From: CALKJU01 sp035326425
Lineage (GTDB): Bacteria > Pseudomonadota > Alphaproteobacteria > Geminicoccales > Geminicoccaceae
Assembly (NCBI GenBank): GCA_035326425.1
Contig: DAOLFG010000011.1
Location: forward strand, 40,039 to 104,038
DNA: 64,000 nucleotides
Direction of reading: 5' to 3'
The translations under genes and the position numbers were made by a program. The stretch's first letter is position 1; each line of letters opens with the position of its first letter. Positions 41,935 through 50,843 of the stretch are shown here, in pieces. Below the pieces are notes generated by a model. That model was given only the letters and a program-made list of their open reading frames with translations. It made no database searches and had not been told where the DNA came from.

Positions 41935-42936
41935 TCACAGCTCGGGCCATGCGCCATCGACCTCCCGCAAATGGCAGGCGACGAAGCCCCCGTCTCCCAT
42001 CGCCCGCAACTTCGGCTCCTCCGTCCGGCATCTGTCCATCACGTAGCGGCACCGCGTGTGGAATCGGCACCCCGATGGCGGCTTCAGCGGGCTCGGCACG
42101 TCGCCCTCCAGCACATATCGATCCGGCCGCGCCTCGGGATCCGGCTGCGGCACCGCCTCCAGCAGCGCTTCCGTGTAGGGGTGCAGCGGCTTCGAGAACA
42201 GCCGCTCCTTGGGTGCCAGCTCGACGATCTTGCCCAAGTACATCACCGCCACGCGGTGGCTGATGTGCTCGACCACCGCCAAGTCGTGGGCGATGAACAG
42301 GTAGGCCACGCCCAGCTCGTCCTGCAGGTCGGTGAGCAGGTTGATGACCTGGGCCTGCACCGAGACGTCCAGCGCCGACACCGCCTCGTCGCAGACGATC
42401 AGCTCCGGCCCCAGCGCCAGGGCGCGGGCGATGCCGAGGCGCTGGCGCTGGCCGCCGGAGAACTCGTGCGGGTAGCGCTCCATCTGGTCAGGCCTGAGGC
42501 CGACGCGGCGGAACAGTTCCATCACCCGGTCGCGACGCTCGGCGGCCGACAGCGGCTCGAAGTTGCGCAGGGGCTCGGCGACGATGTCGCCGGCGGTCAT
42601 GCGCGGGTTCAGCGACGAGTAGGGATCCTGGAAGACGAACTGGATCGTCCGCCGGTGCGGCCGGAAGCTCGCCTGGTCGAGCTGGTCGATGCGCCGGCCC
42701 TTGATGCGGATGCTGCCGCCCGTGGGCGGCGACAGGCCGACCAGCATCCGCCCCACCGTCGACTTGCCGCAGCCGCTCTCGCCGACCAGGCCCAGGGTCT
42801 CGCCGGCGGCGATGGCGAACGAGACGCCGTCCACGGCGCGCACCACCGGCACCTCGCCGCCGAGCCAGGAGCGCTTGAGGGCAAAGTGCTTGACCAGGCC
42901 TTCGGCTTCGAGGACCGGCGTCTCAGTGGCGGGCAT
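41935..42936 (-). CDS. Oligopeptide ABC transporter ATP-binding protein (DppF/OppF-like)
   Basis: A 333-residue ATPase with Walker A GESGCGKST, FVFQDPYSSLNPRMT, signature EFSGGQRQRLGIARAL, Walker B LIVCDEAVSALD (Ala-Val in place of Pro-Thr, common in OppF) and the HDLAVVEHISHRVAVMYLG element. The C-terminal oligopeptide extension with CRFHTRCRYVMDRC may hold an Fe-S or zinc site. Last gene of the operon from 47423; its start overlaps the partner ATPase by 14 bases. Confidence 0.92.
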   Translation of the reverse strand: MPATETPVLEAEGLVKHFALKRSWLGGEVPVVRAVDGVSFAIAAGETLGLVGESGCGKSTVGRMLVGLSPPTGGSIRIKGRRIDQLDQASFRPHRRTIQFVFQDPYSSLNPRMTAGDIVAEPLRNFEPLSAAERRDRVMELFRRVGLRPDQMERYPHEFSGGQRQRLGIARALALGPELIVCDEAVSALDVSVQAQVINLLTDLQDELGVAYLFIAHDLAVVEHISHRVAVMYLGKIVELAPKERLFSKPLHPYTEALLEAVPQPDPEARPDRYVLEGDVPSPLKPPSGCRFHTRCRYVMDRCRTEEPKLRAMGDGGFVACHLREVDGAWPEL

Positions 42937-43996
42937 CGAAAGGCCCCGTCAGCTTGTCGGCATGCCAGCAGGCGGCGACGTGGCCGTGGCCGCGATCGGC
43001 GAGCGGCGGCCGTTCCGTCTCGCACTGCGCCGTGGCGTGCGGACAGCGGGGCGCGAAGGCGCAGCCCGGCATCGGCCGGTCCAGGCGCGGCACCACGCCC
43101 GGTATCTCCGCCAGCCGCGGCCGGGCGGCGATGCGCGGCAGGGCGGTGGCGGCGGCCGTGGCGAGCCGCGGGATCGATCGCATCAGCCCTTGGGTGTAGG
43201 GATGCAGCGGCCGGCGGAACAGCGCCCGCACCGGCGCCTCCTCGACCTTGCGGCCGGCATACATCACGATCACACGCTGTGCGGATTCGGCGACGACGCC
43301 GAGGTCGTGGGTGATCAGCACGACGGCGGTGCCGGTGCGCCGCTGCAAATCCAGGATCAGCCGCATGATCTGCGCCTGGACGGTGACATCGAGGGCGGTG
43401 GTCGGCTCGTCGGCCAGCAGCAGCTTCGGCCCGCAGGCCAGCGCCATGGCGATCATCACCCGCTGGCGCATGCCGCCCGACAGCCGGAACGGATAGTCCT
43501 TCACCCGCCGCTCCGGCTCAGCGATCCGCACCAGCCGCAGCAGCTCGATGGCCTGCGCCTCGGCCTGCGCGCGTGAAAGGCCGCGATGCAGCATCAGCGT
43601 CTCGCGCAGCTGCCGACCGACGGTCAGCACGGGGTTCAAGGAGCTCATCGGCTCCTGGAAGATCATCGAGATCTCGTTGCCGCGGACTTTCCGCAACTCG
43701 CGCTGGCTCAAGGACAGCAGATCGCGGCCTTCGAGCAGGATGCGCCCCTCGACGCGGGCTGCCGGTTTCGGCAGCAGGCCCAGCACGCTGAGTGCCGTGA
43801 CACTCTTGCCGCAGCCGGACTCGCCGACGATGGCCAGCACCTCGCCGCGCAGCAGCTCGAACGACAGCCCGTCGACGGCGCGCACGGTGCCGTCACGGCT
43901 GGTGAAGCCGATGCCCAGACCCTCGATCCGCAGCAGTGCCTGGGCCGGAGCCCGCTCCTGTTGCATCCGGTCATGCTGCGCCAACGCCAGGGCCAT
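42923..43996 (-). CDS. Oligopeptide ABC transporter ATP-binding protein (DppD/OppD-like)
   Basis: A 357-residue ATPase with Walker A GESGCGKSV, IFQEPMSSLNPVLTVG, signature RLSGGMRQRVMIAMAL, Walker B LLLADEPTTALD, THDLGVVAE, and the C-terminal CAFAPRCPHATAQC cysteine cluster of the peptide-transporter family. Ends in the overlap with the DppF-like gene and starts two bases after the permease stop. Confidence 0.92.
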   Translation of the reverse strand: MALALAQHDRMQQERAPAQALLRIEGLGIGFTSRDGTVRAVDGLSFELLRGEVLAIVGESGCGKSVTALSVLGLLPKPAARVEGRILLEGRDLLSLSQRELRKVRGNEISMIFQEPMSSLNPVLTVGRQLRETLMLHRGLSRAQAEAQAIELLRLVRIAEPERRVKDYPFRLSGGMRQRVMIAMALACGPKLLLADEPTTALDVTVQAQIMRLILDLQRRTGTAVVLITHDLGVVAESAQRVIVMYAGRKVEEAPVRALFRRPLHPYTQGLMRSIPRLATAAATALPRIAARPRLAEIPGVVPRLDRPMPGCAFAPRCPHATAQCETERPPLADRGHGHVAACWHADKLTGPFDARH

Positions 43997-43998
43997 GG

Positions 43999-44874
43999 CT
44001 ACATCCGCCGCCGCAGGCGCGGGTCGAGCATGTCGCGCAGGCCGTCGCCCAGCAGATTGATCGCCAGCACGGTGAGCGTCAGCCAGATGCCGGGGAACAG
44101 GATCAGCCAGGGTGCGATGAGGAAGAAGCCCCGCCCCTCGGCCATGATGTTGCCCCAGCTCGGCACCTCGGGCGGCGTGCCAGCGCCGAGGAAGCTCAAG
44201 GCGGCCTCGATGATGATCGCCGAGGCGCAGATATAGGTCGCCTGCACGATCAGGGGGGCCAGCGCGTTCGGCAGGATATGGGCGGTGAGAATCCGCGGCA
44301 GCTGCGTGCCGGCCACCACCGCCGCCTCGACGAAGGGCAGCTCGCGCAGCGTCAGCACCACGCCGCGCACGAGGCGGACGACGCGCGGGATCTCGGGCAC
44401 CATGATGGCCAGGATCACCGTGGTCAGGCTGGCGCGCATCACCGCCATCAGCGCTATCGCCAGCAGCACGCCGGGGATCGCCATCAGCCCGTCCATGATC
44501 CGCATCACCACCGCATCGACCCGGCGCAGATAGCCTGCGACGAGGCCGAGGAAGAGGCCGATCACAGTGGCGGCCAGCGCCACGGACACCGCGACGATCA
44601 GCGAGACGCGCGTGCCATAGATCACACGGGTGAAGACATCGCGGCCCATATGGTCTGTGCCGAACCAGTGCCCGGCGCCGGGCGGCAGCAGGCTGGCCAC
44701 CGGATCCAGCGCCAGCGGATCGACGGGCGTGATCAGCGGTGCGGCGATGCCCGCCAGTGCTATCACCGCCAGGATGGCGCTACCGGCGGCGACCGTCGGA
44801 TGCCGCCGCATCCAGGTGGCGGCCCTGGCCAGCCGCCCCGGCCCGGCCTCGACGCGCGGCAGCACCACCGCCAT
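43999..44874 (-). CDS. Oligopeptide ABC transporter permease 2 (DppC-like)
   Basis: A 291-residue inner-membrane permease. WFGTDHMGRDVFTRVIYGTR is the DppC marker after helix 1, and AAVVAGTQLPRILTAHILPN the coupling loop; it ends NLLGDGLRDMLDPRLRRRM. ATG 44874 overlaps the permease 1 stop (ATGA), which fixes the start within a longer open frame. Confidence 0.92.
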   Translation of the reverse strand: MAVVLPRVEAGPGRLARAATWMRRHPTVAAGSAILAVIALAGIAAPLITPVDPLALDPVASLLPPGAGHWFGTDHMGRDVFTRVIYGTRVSLIVAVSVALAATVIGLFLGLVAGYLRRVDAVVMRIMDGLMAIPGVLLAIALMAVMRASLTTVILAIMVPEIPRVVRLVRGVVLTLRELPFVEAAVVAGTQLPRILTAHILPNALAPLIVQATYICASAIIIEAALSFLGAGTPPEVPSWGNIMAEGRGFFLIAPWLILFPGIWLTLTVLAINLLGDGLRDMLDPRLRRRM

Positions 44875-45815
44875 CAGTAGCGGATCCTGGGATCGACGAA
44901 GGTGTAGGCGATATCGACCAGCAGGTTGATCAGCACATACATCGCCGACATCACCAGCACGACGCCCTGGATCACCGGGAAGTCGCGCCGCATGATCGCA
45001 TCCACCGTCAGCCGGCCGATGCCGGGAATGGCGAAGACGCTCTCGGTCACCACCACGCCGCTGATCAGCACGCCGAAGCCGACGCCGATGACGGTGATGA
45101 TCGGCACGGCGGCGTTCTTCAGGGCGTGCAGCAGCAGCACGGTGCGGGTGGCCAGGCCCTTGGCGTAGGCGGTACGGACATAGTCCTCGTTGAGCACCTC
45201 CAGCATCGCCGCCCGGGTCACGCGCGAGATCAGCGCCAGGAAGGTCGAGCCGATGGCGATCGCCGGCAGGGTGAGGTGGCGCAGGAAGGGCAAGAGGCCC
45301 TTCTCCAGAGGCGAATAGCCCTGCACGGGAAACCAACCGAGCTTGGCGCTGAAGACGTAGACCATGACGTAGCCGAGCACGAAGACCGGCATCGAGAAGC
45401 CCAGGACCGCCACGGCCATCAGCACCCGGTCGGTCCAGCGCCCGACCCGCCAGGCGGCGAGCACGCCGATCGGCACGGCCAGGATCACCGAGAACAGCAT
45501 GGTGAGCCCGGCCAGCGCCAGGGTCGGCTCGACACGCTGCAGGATCAGCTCGGTCACCGGCCGGTGCGAGAAGATCGAGGTGCCGAGATCGCCCCGCAGC
45601 ACCCGCCCCAGCCAGCCGACGAACTGGGTCAGCAGCGGCTGATCCAGCCCGAGCTGGCTGCGGATACTCTCGATCTGCGCGGTGGTCGCCAGATCGCCGG
45701 CGATGATCACCGCCGGATCCCCCGGCCCCAGATGGGCCAGGAGGAAGACGATGACCATCACCACCGCCAGCACCGGCAGTGTCATCAGGATGCGGCGGCC
45801 GATATAGCCGATCAC
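44874..45815 (-). CDS. Oligopeptide ABC transporter permease 1 (DppB-like)
   Basis: A 313-residue inner-membrane permease with six helices. LGLDQPLLTQFVGWLGRVLRG is the DppB marker, AAMLEVLNEDYVRTAYAKGL holds the EAA loop, and the C-terminus is VDIAYTFVDPRIRY. The GTG start lies nine bases after the binding-protein stop, so subunits are made together. Confidence 0.92.
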   Translation of the reverse strand: MIGYIGRRILMTLPVLAVVMVIVFLLAHLGPGDPAVIIAGDLATTAQIESIRSQLGLDQPLLTQFVGWLGRVLRGDLGTSIFSHRPVTELILQRVEPTLALAGLTMLFSVILAVPIGVLAAWRVGRWTDRVLMAVAVLGFSMPVFVLGYVMVYVFSAKLGWFPVQGYSPLEKGLLPFLRHLTLPAIAIGSTFLALISRVTRAAMLEVLNEDYVRTAYAKGLATRTVLLLHALKNAAVPIITVIGVGFGVLISGVVVTESVFAIPGIGRLTVDAIMRRDFPVIQGVVLVMSAMYVLINLLVDIAYTFVDPRIRY

Positions 45816-45824
45816 GCGGTCGGC

Positions 45825-47423
45825 TTACTTCTTCTCGATGTTCCAGAGCGCCGCATAGCCCGGCACCTCGAGCACGCCTTCCAGATTGTCGCGATAGGCC
45901 ACCGGCAGCGTGAACTGCCCGACCGGCACATAGGGCAGCACCTCGTAGAACCGGGTCTGGAACCGGTCGACCCAGGCCTTGCGGTCCTCGGGCGGCGTGG
46001 TGGCGAAGGCGAGGCGAACGTTGTCCAGCTCCTCGTCGCACGGCCAGCCATGCCAGTTCTTCTGATCGCACGGCGTCGCCGCACCGGCATTGGCCAGGGG
46101 ATCGCCCTGGCTCGCCAGCTTGCCGTGGGTGTGGAAGATGTTCCAGCCCGCCGGGTCATCCTTGGGTGCGGCCTTGGTGGCGCGCCTCGAAGCCCAGGTG
46201 CCGAGATCCATGGCCTGCACGTCGACGTTGATGCCGGCGTCGCGCAGACGCTGTGCCGTCATCAGCGACATGGCGTGGATGCGGTCGTTGGTCGGCGGAT
46301 CGATGATGACGACCGGCGTGCCGTCGTAGCCGGCCTCGGCGAACAGCGCCTTGGCCTTCTCGATATTGGGGCCGCCCGAGGCCCAGTCGCCGACGCCGGC
46401 GTCGGTCTCGAGCGGCGTGCCGCAGCCGAGCACGGCGGCGCAGGGTCGGCGCAGCTCGGCATAGCGGGCAATGGCCGCCAGATAGTCGTTCTGGTCGGCG
46501 ACGAGGTAGAGCAGCGCCTGGCGGGCCTTGGGATTGTCGAAGGGCGGGATCAGGTGATTGGTCCGCAGCAGCGCCTGCTCGCCGACATTGTCCAGCACCT
46601 GCACCTTGGTCCCCGGCGCCTGCTGGAACATCGGCAGCAGGGCGAGCTGCGGGAAGGTCAGCATGTCGACCTCGCCCGAGATCAGCGCCTGGGCAGCGGT
46701 CGTCGCATCCGGGATGAAGCCCAGCTCGACCTTGTCGACCTTGGCCACCTTGCCGCCGGCATAGCCGTCGGCCGGCTCCGAGCGCGGCACATAGTCGGTG
46801 TTCTTGACGTAGACCGCGACGTCGCCGGGGTTCCAGCCCTCCTGCACGAACTTGAAAGGGCCGGAGCCGATGGCCGTGGTGACGGCCGTGGCAGGGTCGG
46901 TCTTGGCCTCGGCTTCGCGCATGACGACGAGCGAGCTGGTCGGCGTCGCCAGCGCCTCCAGCACCGGCCCGAACGGCTTGTTGAGCTTGAGGGTGAAAGT
47001 CTTGGCGTCGACGGCGCTCACCTGCTCGACGAAGGGGCGCATCGCCGCCCCGGCGCCGCTGCGCGCTGCCCAGCGCGTGAACGAGGCCACCACGTCCTTG
47101 GCCTCGACCGGGCTGCCGTCATGGAATTTCAGCCCGTCGCGCAGCGTGAAGGTCCAGGTCAGCCCGTCTGACGACCTCTCATAGGCGCCCACCATCTGCG
47201 GCTGCGGCTGGCGCTTGCTGTCGAGGGCGAACAGCGTGTCGTAGATCATCAGCCCGTGCTGCTGCGCCATGCTCTCGGTGGTGAACACCGGGTCGAGCGT
47301 CTTGATCTCGCCGTCGAGCATGACCTTCAGCACGCTCTCGGCAGCCGCCGGCATCGCCGCCGTGCCGAGCAGAAACGCCGTCAAGGCGGCCGGGACGAAT
47401 CCCGCAACACCACGCCGCACCAT
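45825..47423 (-). CDS. Peptide-type ABC substrate-binding protein (family 5)
   Basis: A 532-residue periplasmic protein. Residues 1-28 (MVRRGVAGFVPAALTAFLLG, then an Ala-rich cleavage site) are a Sec signal. The family-5 signature is FTLRDGLKFHDGSPVEAKDV near residue 100. Ligand not predictable; relatives bind peptides, glycosides, opines or nickel complexes. First gene of the operon; a strong AGAGGGGGG ribosome site and a promoter/operator shared with lacI lie upstream. Confidence 0.9.
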   Translation of the reverse strand: MVRRGVAGFVPAALTAFLLGTAAMPAAAESVLKVMLDGEIKTLDPVFTTESMAQQHGLMIYDTLFALDSKRQPQPQMVGAYERSSDGLTWTFTLRDGLKFHDGSPVEAKDVVASFTRWAARSGAGAAMRPFVEQVSAVDAKTFTLKLNKPFGPVLEALATPTSSLVVMREAEAKTDPATAVTTAIGSGPFKFVQEGWNPGDVAVYVKNTDYVPRSEPADGYAGGKVAKVDKVELGFIPDATTAAQALISGEVDMLTFPQLALLPMFQQAPGTKVQVLDNVGEQALLRTNHLIPPFDNPKARQALLYLVADQNDYLAAIARYAELRRPCAAVLGCGTPLETDAGVGDWASGGPNIEKAKALFAEAGYDGTPVVIIDPPTNDRIHAMSLMTAQRLRDAGINVDVQAMDLGTWASRRATKAAPKDDPAGWNIFHTHGKLASQGDPLANAGAATPCDQKNWHGWPCDEELDNVRLAFATTPPEDRKAWVDRFQTRFYEVLPYVPVGQFTLPVAYRDNLEGVLEVPGYAALWNIEKK

Positions 47424-47479
47424 GTGCCCCCCTCTTGTCGTTGCCGCCCCGAACGCCGCGCGGCCCTGGAGCAGATCTG

Positions 47480-47517
47480 ATTTGAACGCTCTAATTTCAG
47501 GGGGTCAAGCAGTGATT
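47480..47517 (-). promoter_or_regulatory. Promoter with putative LacI operator, ABC importer operon
   Basis: Minus-strand -35 TTGACC (47508-47503) with a -10-like TCAAAT about 17 bases on, overlapping TTTGAACGCTCTAAT (plus strand 47481-47495). That 15-mer matches the lacI site at 31640 at 12 positions, and the GGTCAAGCA-TGAT part is also shared. Suggests the LacI protein at 30548 controls this operon. Confidence 0.5.
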
Positions 47518-47539
47518 CGAGCCCCCATCGGCCGCCGGC

Positions 47540-48337
47540 TCAGAGCGCACCGGCGGCGAGCTCGTCCGCCATCGGCGCCATCCCGGCGGTGAGGCCGCCA
47601 TCGGCCACGAGGTTGGCACCGTTGACAAAGCTCGCTTCGTCCGAGGCGAGGAAGGCGACGCAGGCCGCGATCTCGTCCGGGCGGCCGACGCGGCCCACCG
47701 GGTACCAGCGCGCCAGACGCTCGAAGATCCGCGGATCGCGCTCGAGCCGCTCCCGCCAGCTCGGATGCTCGGTACGGATCGAGCCGGGACTGACGGCATT
47801 GCAGCGGATCCCGCGCGGCCCGTATTCCACGGCAATGGCCCGGGTCAGCGACAGAAGACCGGCCTTGGCGGCGCTGTAGGCGGGATTGCCCAGCGCGGTC
47901 AGCGCGTTCACCGATGCGATGTTGACGATGGTACCACCGCCCCGCGCCGCCAAGCCGGGCAGCACCGCCCGCGCCATCGCCCAGGCGGCACGCAGCGTGA
48001 CGGCGGTCTCGGCATCCCAGTCGGCCAGCGTGGTGGCGGCAAGGCTGGCCCGGGTGGTGTGGGCGGCGTTGTTGACGAGCACCTGCAGGGGCCCCAGCGC
48101 CTTCTCGGCATCGGCGACGATGCGTTCGGGAGCGCCGTCGGCCGTGATGTCGGCGGCCAGCGCCACGCCGGTCCGAGCCATGGCGGCGATCTCGCGCACC
48201 ACCGCCTGCGCCGGCTCGGCATCGCGGTCGACCACAGCCACCGCCGCACCCTCGCTCGCCAGCCGCAAGGCGATGGCGCGTCCGATGCCGCGGCCCCCGC
48301 CGGTGACGAGGACGGTGCGTGCGATGAAGCGGGTCAT
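47540..48337 (-). CDS. SDR-family oxidoreductase
   Basis: A 265-residue classical short-chain dehydrogenase. LVTGGGRGIGRAIALRLAS is the cofactor motif at residues 10-28, LVNNAAHTT follows, the serine lies in NIASVNALTA and the catalytic pair in YSAAKAG (YxxxK). Asp after beta-2 (VVDRD) suggests NAD(H) preference. Start ATG 48337 overlaps the upstream gene's stop (ATGA). Probably oxidises a sugar or polyol hydroxyl linked to the adjacent importers. Confidence 0.9.
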   Translation of the reverse strand: MTRFIARTVLVTGGGRGIGRAIALRLASEGAAVAVVDRDAEPAQAVVREIAAMARTGVALAADITADGAPERIVADAEKALGPLQVLVNNAAHTTRASLAATTLADWDAETAVTLRAAWAMARAVLPGLAARGGGTIVNIASVNALTALGNPAYSAAKAGLLSLTRAIAVEYGPRGIRCNAVSPGSIRTEHPSWRERLERDPRIFERLARWYPVGRVGRPDEIAACVAFLASDEASFVNGANLVADGGLTAGMAPMADELAAGAL

Positions 48338-49515
48338 GGCTCGTCCCAGGCGGCCAGCGCCTGGCGGATGCGCTCGAGCGCCGGCGCCCGCCAGTGGCCG
48401 TAGTTGTAGAAGGCTATGCCGTCGATACCGGCGCGCTTGAGCAGCCTCGCCGCCGTCGCCGCCTCGGCGCCGTCCGACAGATCGGGATAGGTGGGCCGCA
48501 GGATGGCGTTGAGGCGAGCCTCGGCTCCGACGCGACGGCGGACGTCGTGGACGTCGGCCGCGATGACGGCGGTCGTGGCCTCGTAGGCGCAGATCTCGAG
48601 AGCGTCGCAGGCTTCCGAGAGCATGGCGAGATCGCTGCCCTCGACCCAGCCGCGCGCGGTCGGACGCTGCACCGAGGGGATGACGCGCAACTCGGTCCCG
48701 GACGGCAGGGCGGCGCGGATCTCGGCCACCAGATCGGCGACGCAGCGGCAGCGCCAGCGCAGGAAGGCCGGCCAGTCCGGCTCCGCCACCATGTCGGCCA
48801 GCAGCCAGTCGCGGGCGCGCGCCGGATCGGCATGCAGATCGGCGGCGAGCCAGCCCTCGAGGGCGGCGGCGGTGCGTCGGCGCAGCGGCTCGGCGTCGAT
48901 GCCTGCCCTGGCGGCAGCCGTCATCACCGCCGGGCCGAAATCGAGGCCGAGCAGCACACCCAACCATTCATTGAGCGGCAGCAGTTGGAACTCGTGGTGA
49001 TAGCCGTGCTCCCAGGGCAGCCAGCCGGGTGTTTCCAGGGTCACGGCGTCGAGCTCGTGCCGCTCCGCGAGATCGCGGCACAGCGCCACGAGATAGGCAC
49101 GCACCTCCGGATGGGCGGGGCTCAGGCTGTACAACAGCGGATCGCCGAAGCAGGTACGGGCGACGAGGTCGGGATGGAGACGGCCGAGGGCGCTGTTGTG
49201 GCAGCAGACCGTCCAACCGACCCGGCGGAGATCGGGCGCCCCGCGGGCGAGACGCTCGAACGGGTCGCACGCCGCCAGCATGGCATTGGCAAGCGGCGAC
49301 ACCCGGCCATAACGCTCCGGCCGGTGGCGGAAATAGATCGTGCCGTCCTCGGGGAACCAGACCTTGCCGCTGCGGCCGTGCGGCCGGATGAATTTTCCGG
49401 CGTGGTAGGACGCGGCCATGGCAACGGTATCGGCGCCGACATCGCGCAGCTTGGCCGCGACCTCGGCAACGCCCTCGTCGAGCAGGTCCCAGGCGTAGAG
49501 ATAGATCGCCTTCAT
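48334..49515 (-). CDS. Uncharacterised TIM-barrel-like protein (possible glycoside hydrolase relative)
   Basis: A 393-residue cytoplasmic protein that I cannot assign to a named family. Alternating beta and alpha segments such as KAIYLYAWDLLDEGV at the start, GWTVCCHNSALGRLHPD, AVTLETPGWLPWEHGYHHEF and DGIAFYNYGHW at the end suggest a TIM barrel like those of glycosidases; Glu in TLETPGW and in LEICAYE are candidate catalytic residues. ATG 49515 has GGGGAG upstream. It is coupled to an SDR and divergent from a sugar-type importer, so a carbohydrate role is plausible. Confidence 0.6.
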   Translation of the reverse strand: MKAIYLYAWDLLDEGVAEVAAKLRDVGADTVAMAASYHAGKFIRPHGRSGKVWFPEDGTIYFRHRPERYGRVSPLANAMLAACDPFERLARGAPDLRRVGWTVCCHNSALGRLHPDLVARTCFGDPLLYSLSPAHPEVRAYLVALCRDLAERHELDAVTLETPGWLPWEHGYHHEFQLLPLNEWLGVLLGLDFGPAVMTAAARAGIDAEPLRRRTAAALEGWLAADLHADPARARDWLLADMVAEPDWPAFLRWRCRCVADLVAEIRAALPSGTELRVIPSVQRPTARGWVEGSDLAMLSEACDALEICAYEATTAVIAADVHDVRRRVGAEARLNAILRPTYPDLSDGAEAATAARLLKRAGIDGIAFYNYGHWRAPALERIRQALAAWDEP

Positions 49516-49603
49516 CGGCTCCCCAGGCACCCTCTGGCGTCGGCTGTGGTCTCCCTCCTATGCTCGCGGCGGCACGTCAAGCGAACCGAGGGAGAGAAGC
49601 GTG

Positions 49604-50821
49604 ATGCAGAAGCTGGCCCGAGCGCTGTTGGCCGGTGCAGCCTTTTTCGGCCTCGGCGCCGGAATGGCCGGTGCAGCCGAGCTGCGCGTGGTCGTGGCGA
49701 CCTACAGCCCCCAGACCAAGCCGATCTTCGAGGGCATGGCGGCGGACTTCATGGCCGCCCATCCCGGCACGACGGTGAAGATCGAGGAGGTGGCCTGGGA
49801 CAATCTCCAGCAGCGGCTGACCACCGACATCGCCGGCGGCACGGCACCCGACATCGCCATCATCGGCACGCGCTGGCTGGTCGACTACGTCGCCAACGAC
49901 ATCGCCGAGCCGCTGGATTCCTGCGTCACGCCCGAGGTCAAGGGCCGGTTCATCGATACCTTCCTCGCCCCCTCGATGATCGACGACAAGCTCTACGGCC
50001 TGCCGGTCGCCGCCTCGGCCCGGGCCATGTACTACAACGAGGAACTGCTGGCGAAGGCAGGGGTGTCGGCACCGCCCAGGACCTGGGACGAGCTGGTGGC
50101 GGCGGCCGAGAAGGTGAAGGCCGCCGGCGCCTACGGCTTCGGGCTGCAGGGCAAGGAGATCGAGACCGACGCCTACTGGTACTATGCCTTGTGGACGCAT
50201 GGCGGCAACCTGATCGAGAACGGCAAGAGCGGCGTGGCGAGCCCGGCGGCGATCGAGGCGGCGACGCTCTACAAGTCGATGATCGACAAGGGACTGACCG
50301 AGCCCGACCCGACGGCGCTGAACCGCCAGGACGTCGAGAGCCTGTTCAAGCAGGGACGGGCGGCGATGATCCTCTCGGGCCCGTGGCTGCGCGGCCAGAT
50401 CAAGTCCGAGGCGCCGAACCTGAAATACGGCATCGCCGCCATTCCCGAGGGCAGCGCCAAGGCCACCTACGGTGTCACCGATTCGATCATGGTGTTCGCC
50501 TCGAGCCAGGCCAAGGACGAGGCCTGCAAGTTCCTGACCGACACCGCCTTCACCACCAGGTGGCGCAAGGAGTTCACCGTCAAGGAGGGCTTCCTGCCGG
50601 TGTTCAAGGAGGTCGCGGCCGATCCGGTGTTCGCCAACGACCCGCAGCTCAAGGCCTTCACCGACCAGCTGCCCTACGCCAAGTTCGCGCCCTTGATCCC
50701 GGACTGGGAGCAGATGGCCGACGCCACGGCGGCTGCCCTGCAGAACACCTATCTCGGCAAGGCCGCCCCCGATGCGGCGCTGAAGGAGGCGGCCGCCAAG
50801 ATCGACGGGCTGCTGAAGTAG
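49604..50821 (+). CDS. Sugar-type ABC substrate-binding protein (family 1)
   Basis: A 405-residue periplasmic protein. MQKLARALLAGAAFFGLG plus an Ala-Gly-Ala-Ala cleavage region is a Sec signal. The mature part follows the family-1 pattern: GTTVKIEEVAWDNLQQRLTT, GGTAPDIAIIGTRW, AMYYNEELLAKAG with PRTWDELVAAAEK, and GRAAMILSGPWLRG. ATG 49604 has GAGGGAGAG before it; GTG 49601 is possible. Two permeases follow, one adjacent and one 4 kb away. Confidence 0.92.
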   Translation: MQKLARALLAGAAFFGLGAGMAGAAELRVVVATYSPQTKPIFEGMAADFMAAHPGTTVKIEEVAWDNLQQRLTTDIAGGTAPDIAIIGTRWLVDYVANDIAEPLDSCVTPEVKGRFIDTFLAPSMIDDKLYGLPVAASARAMYYNEELLAKAGVSAPPRTWDELVAAAEKVKAAGAYGFGLQGKEIETDAYWYYALWTHGGNLIENGKSGVASPAAIEAATLYKSMIDKGLTEPDPTALNRQDVESLFKQGRAAMILSGPWLRGQIKSEAPNLKYGIAAIPEGSAKATYGVTDSIMVFASSQAKDEACKFLTDTAFTTRWRKEFTVKEGFLPVFKEVAADPVFANDPQLKAFTDQLPYAKFAPLIPDWEQMADATAAALQNTYLGKAAPDAALKEAAAKIDGLLK

Positions 50822-50843
50822 CCGCGCACCGGGAGGGGCGAGG

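Noticed and set aside
43999..46071. 690-codon frame that could be read as a fused permease
   Set aside because: Only the part from ATG 44874 has permease sequence; the rest is a wrong-frame reading of permease 1 and the binding protein.
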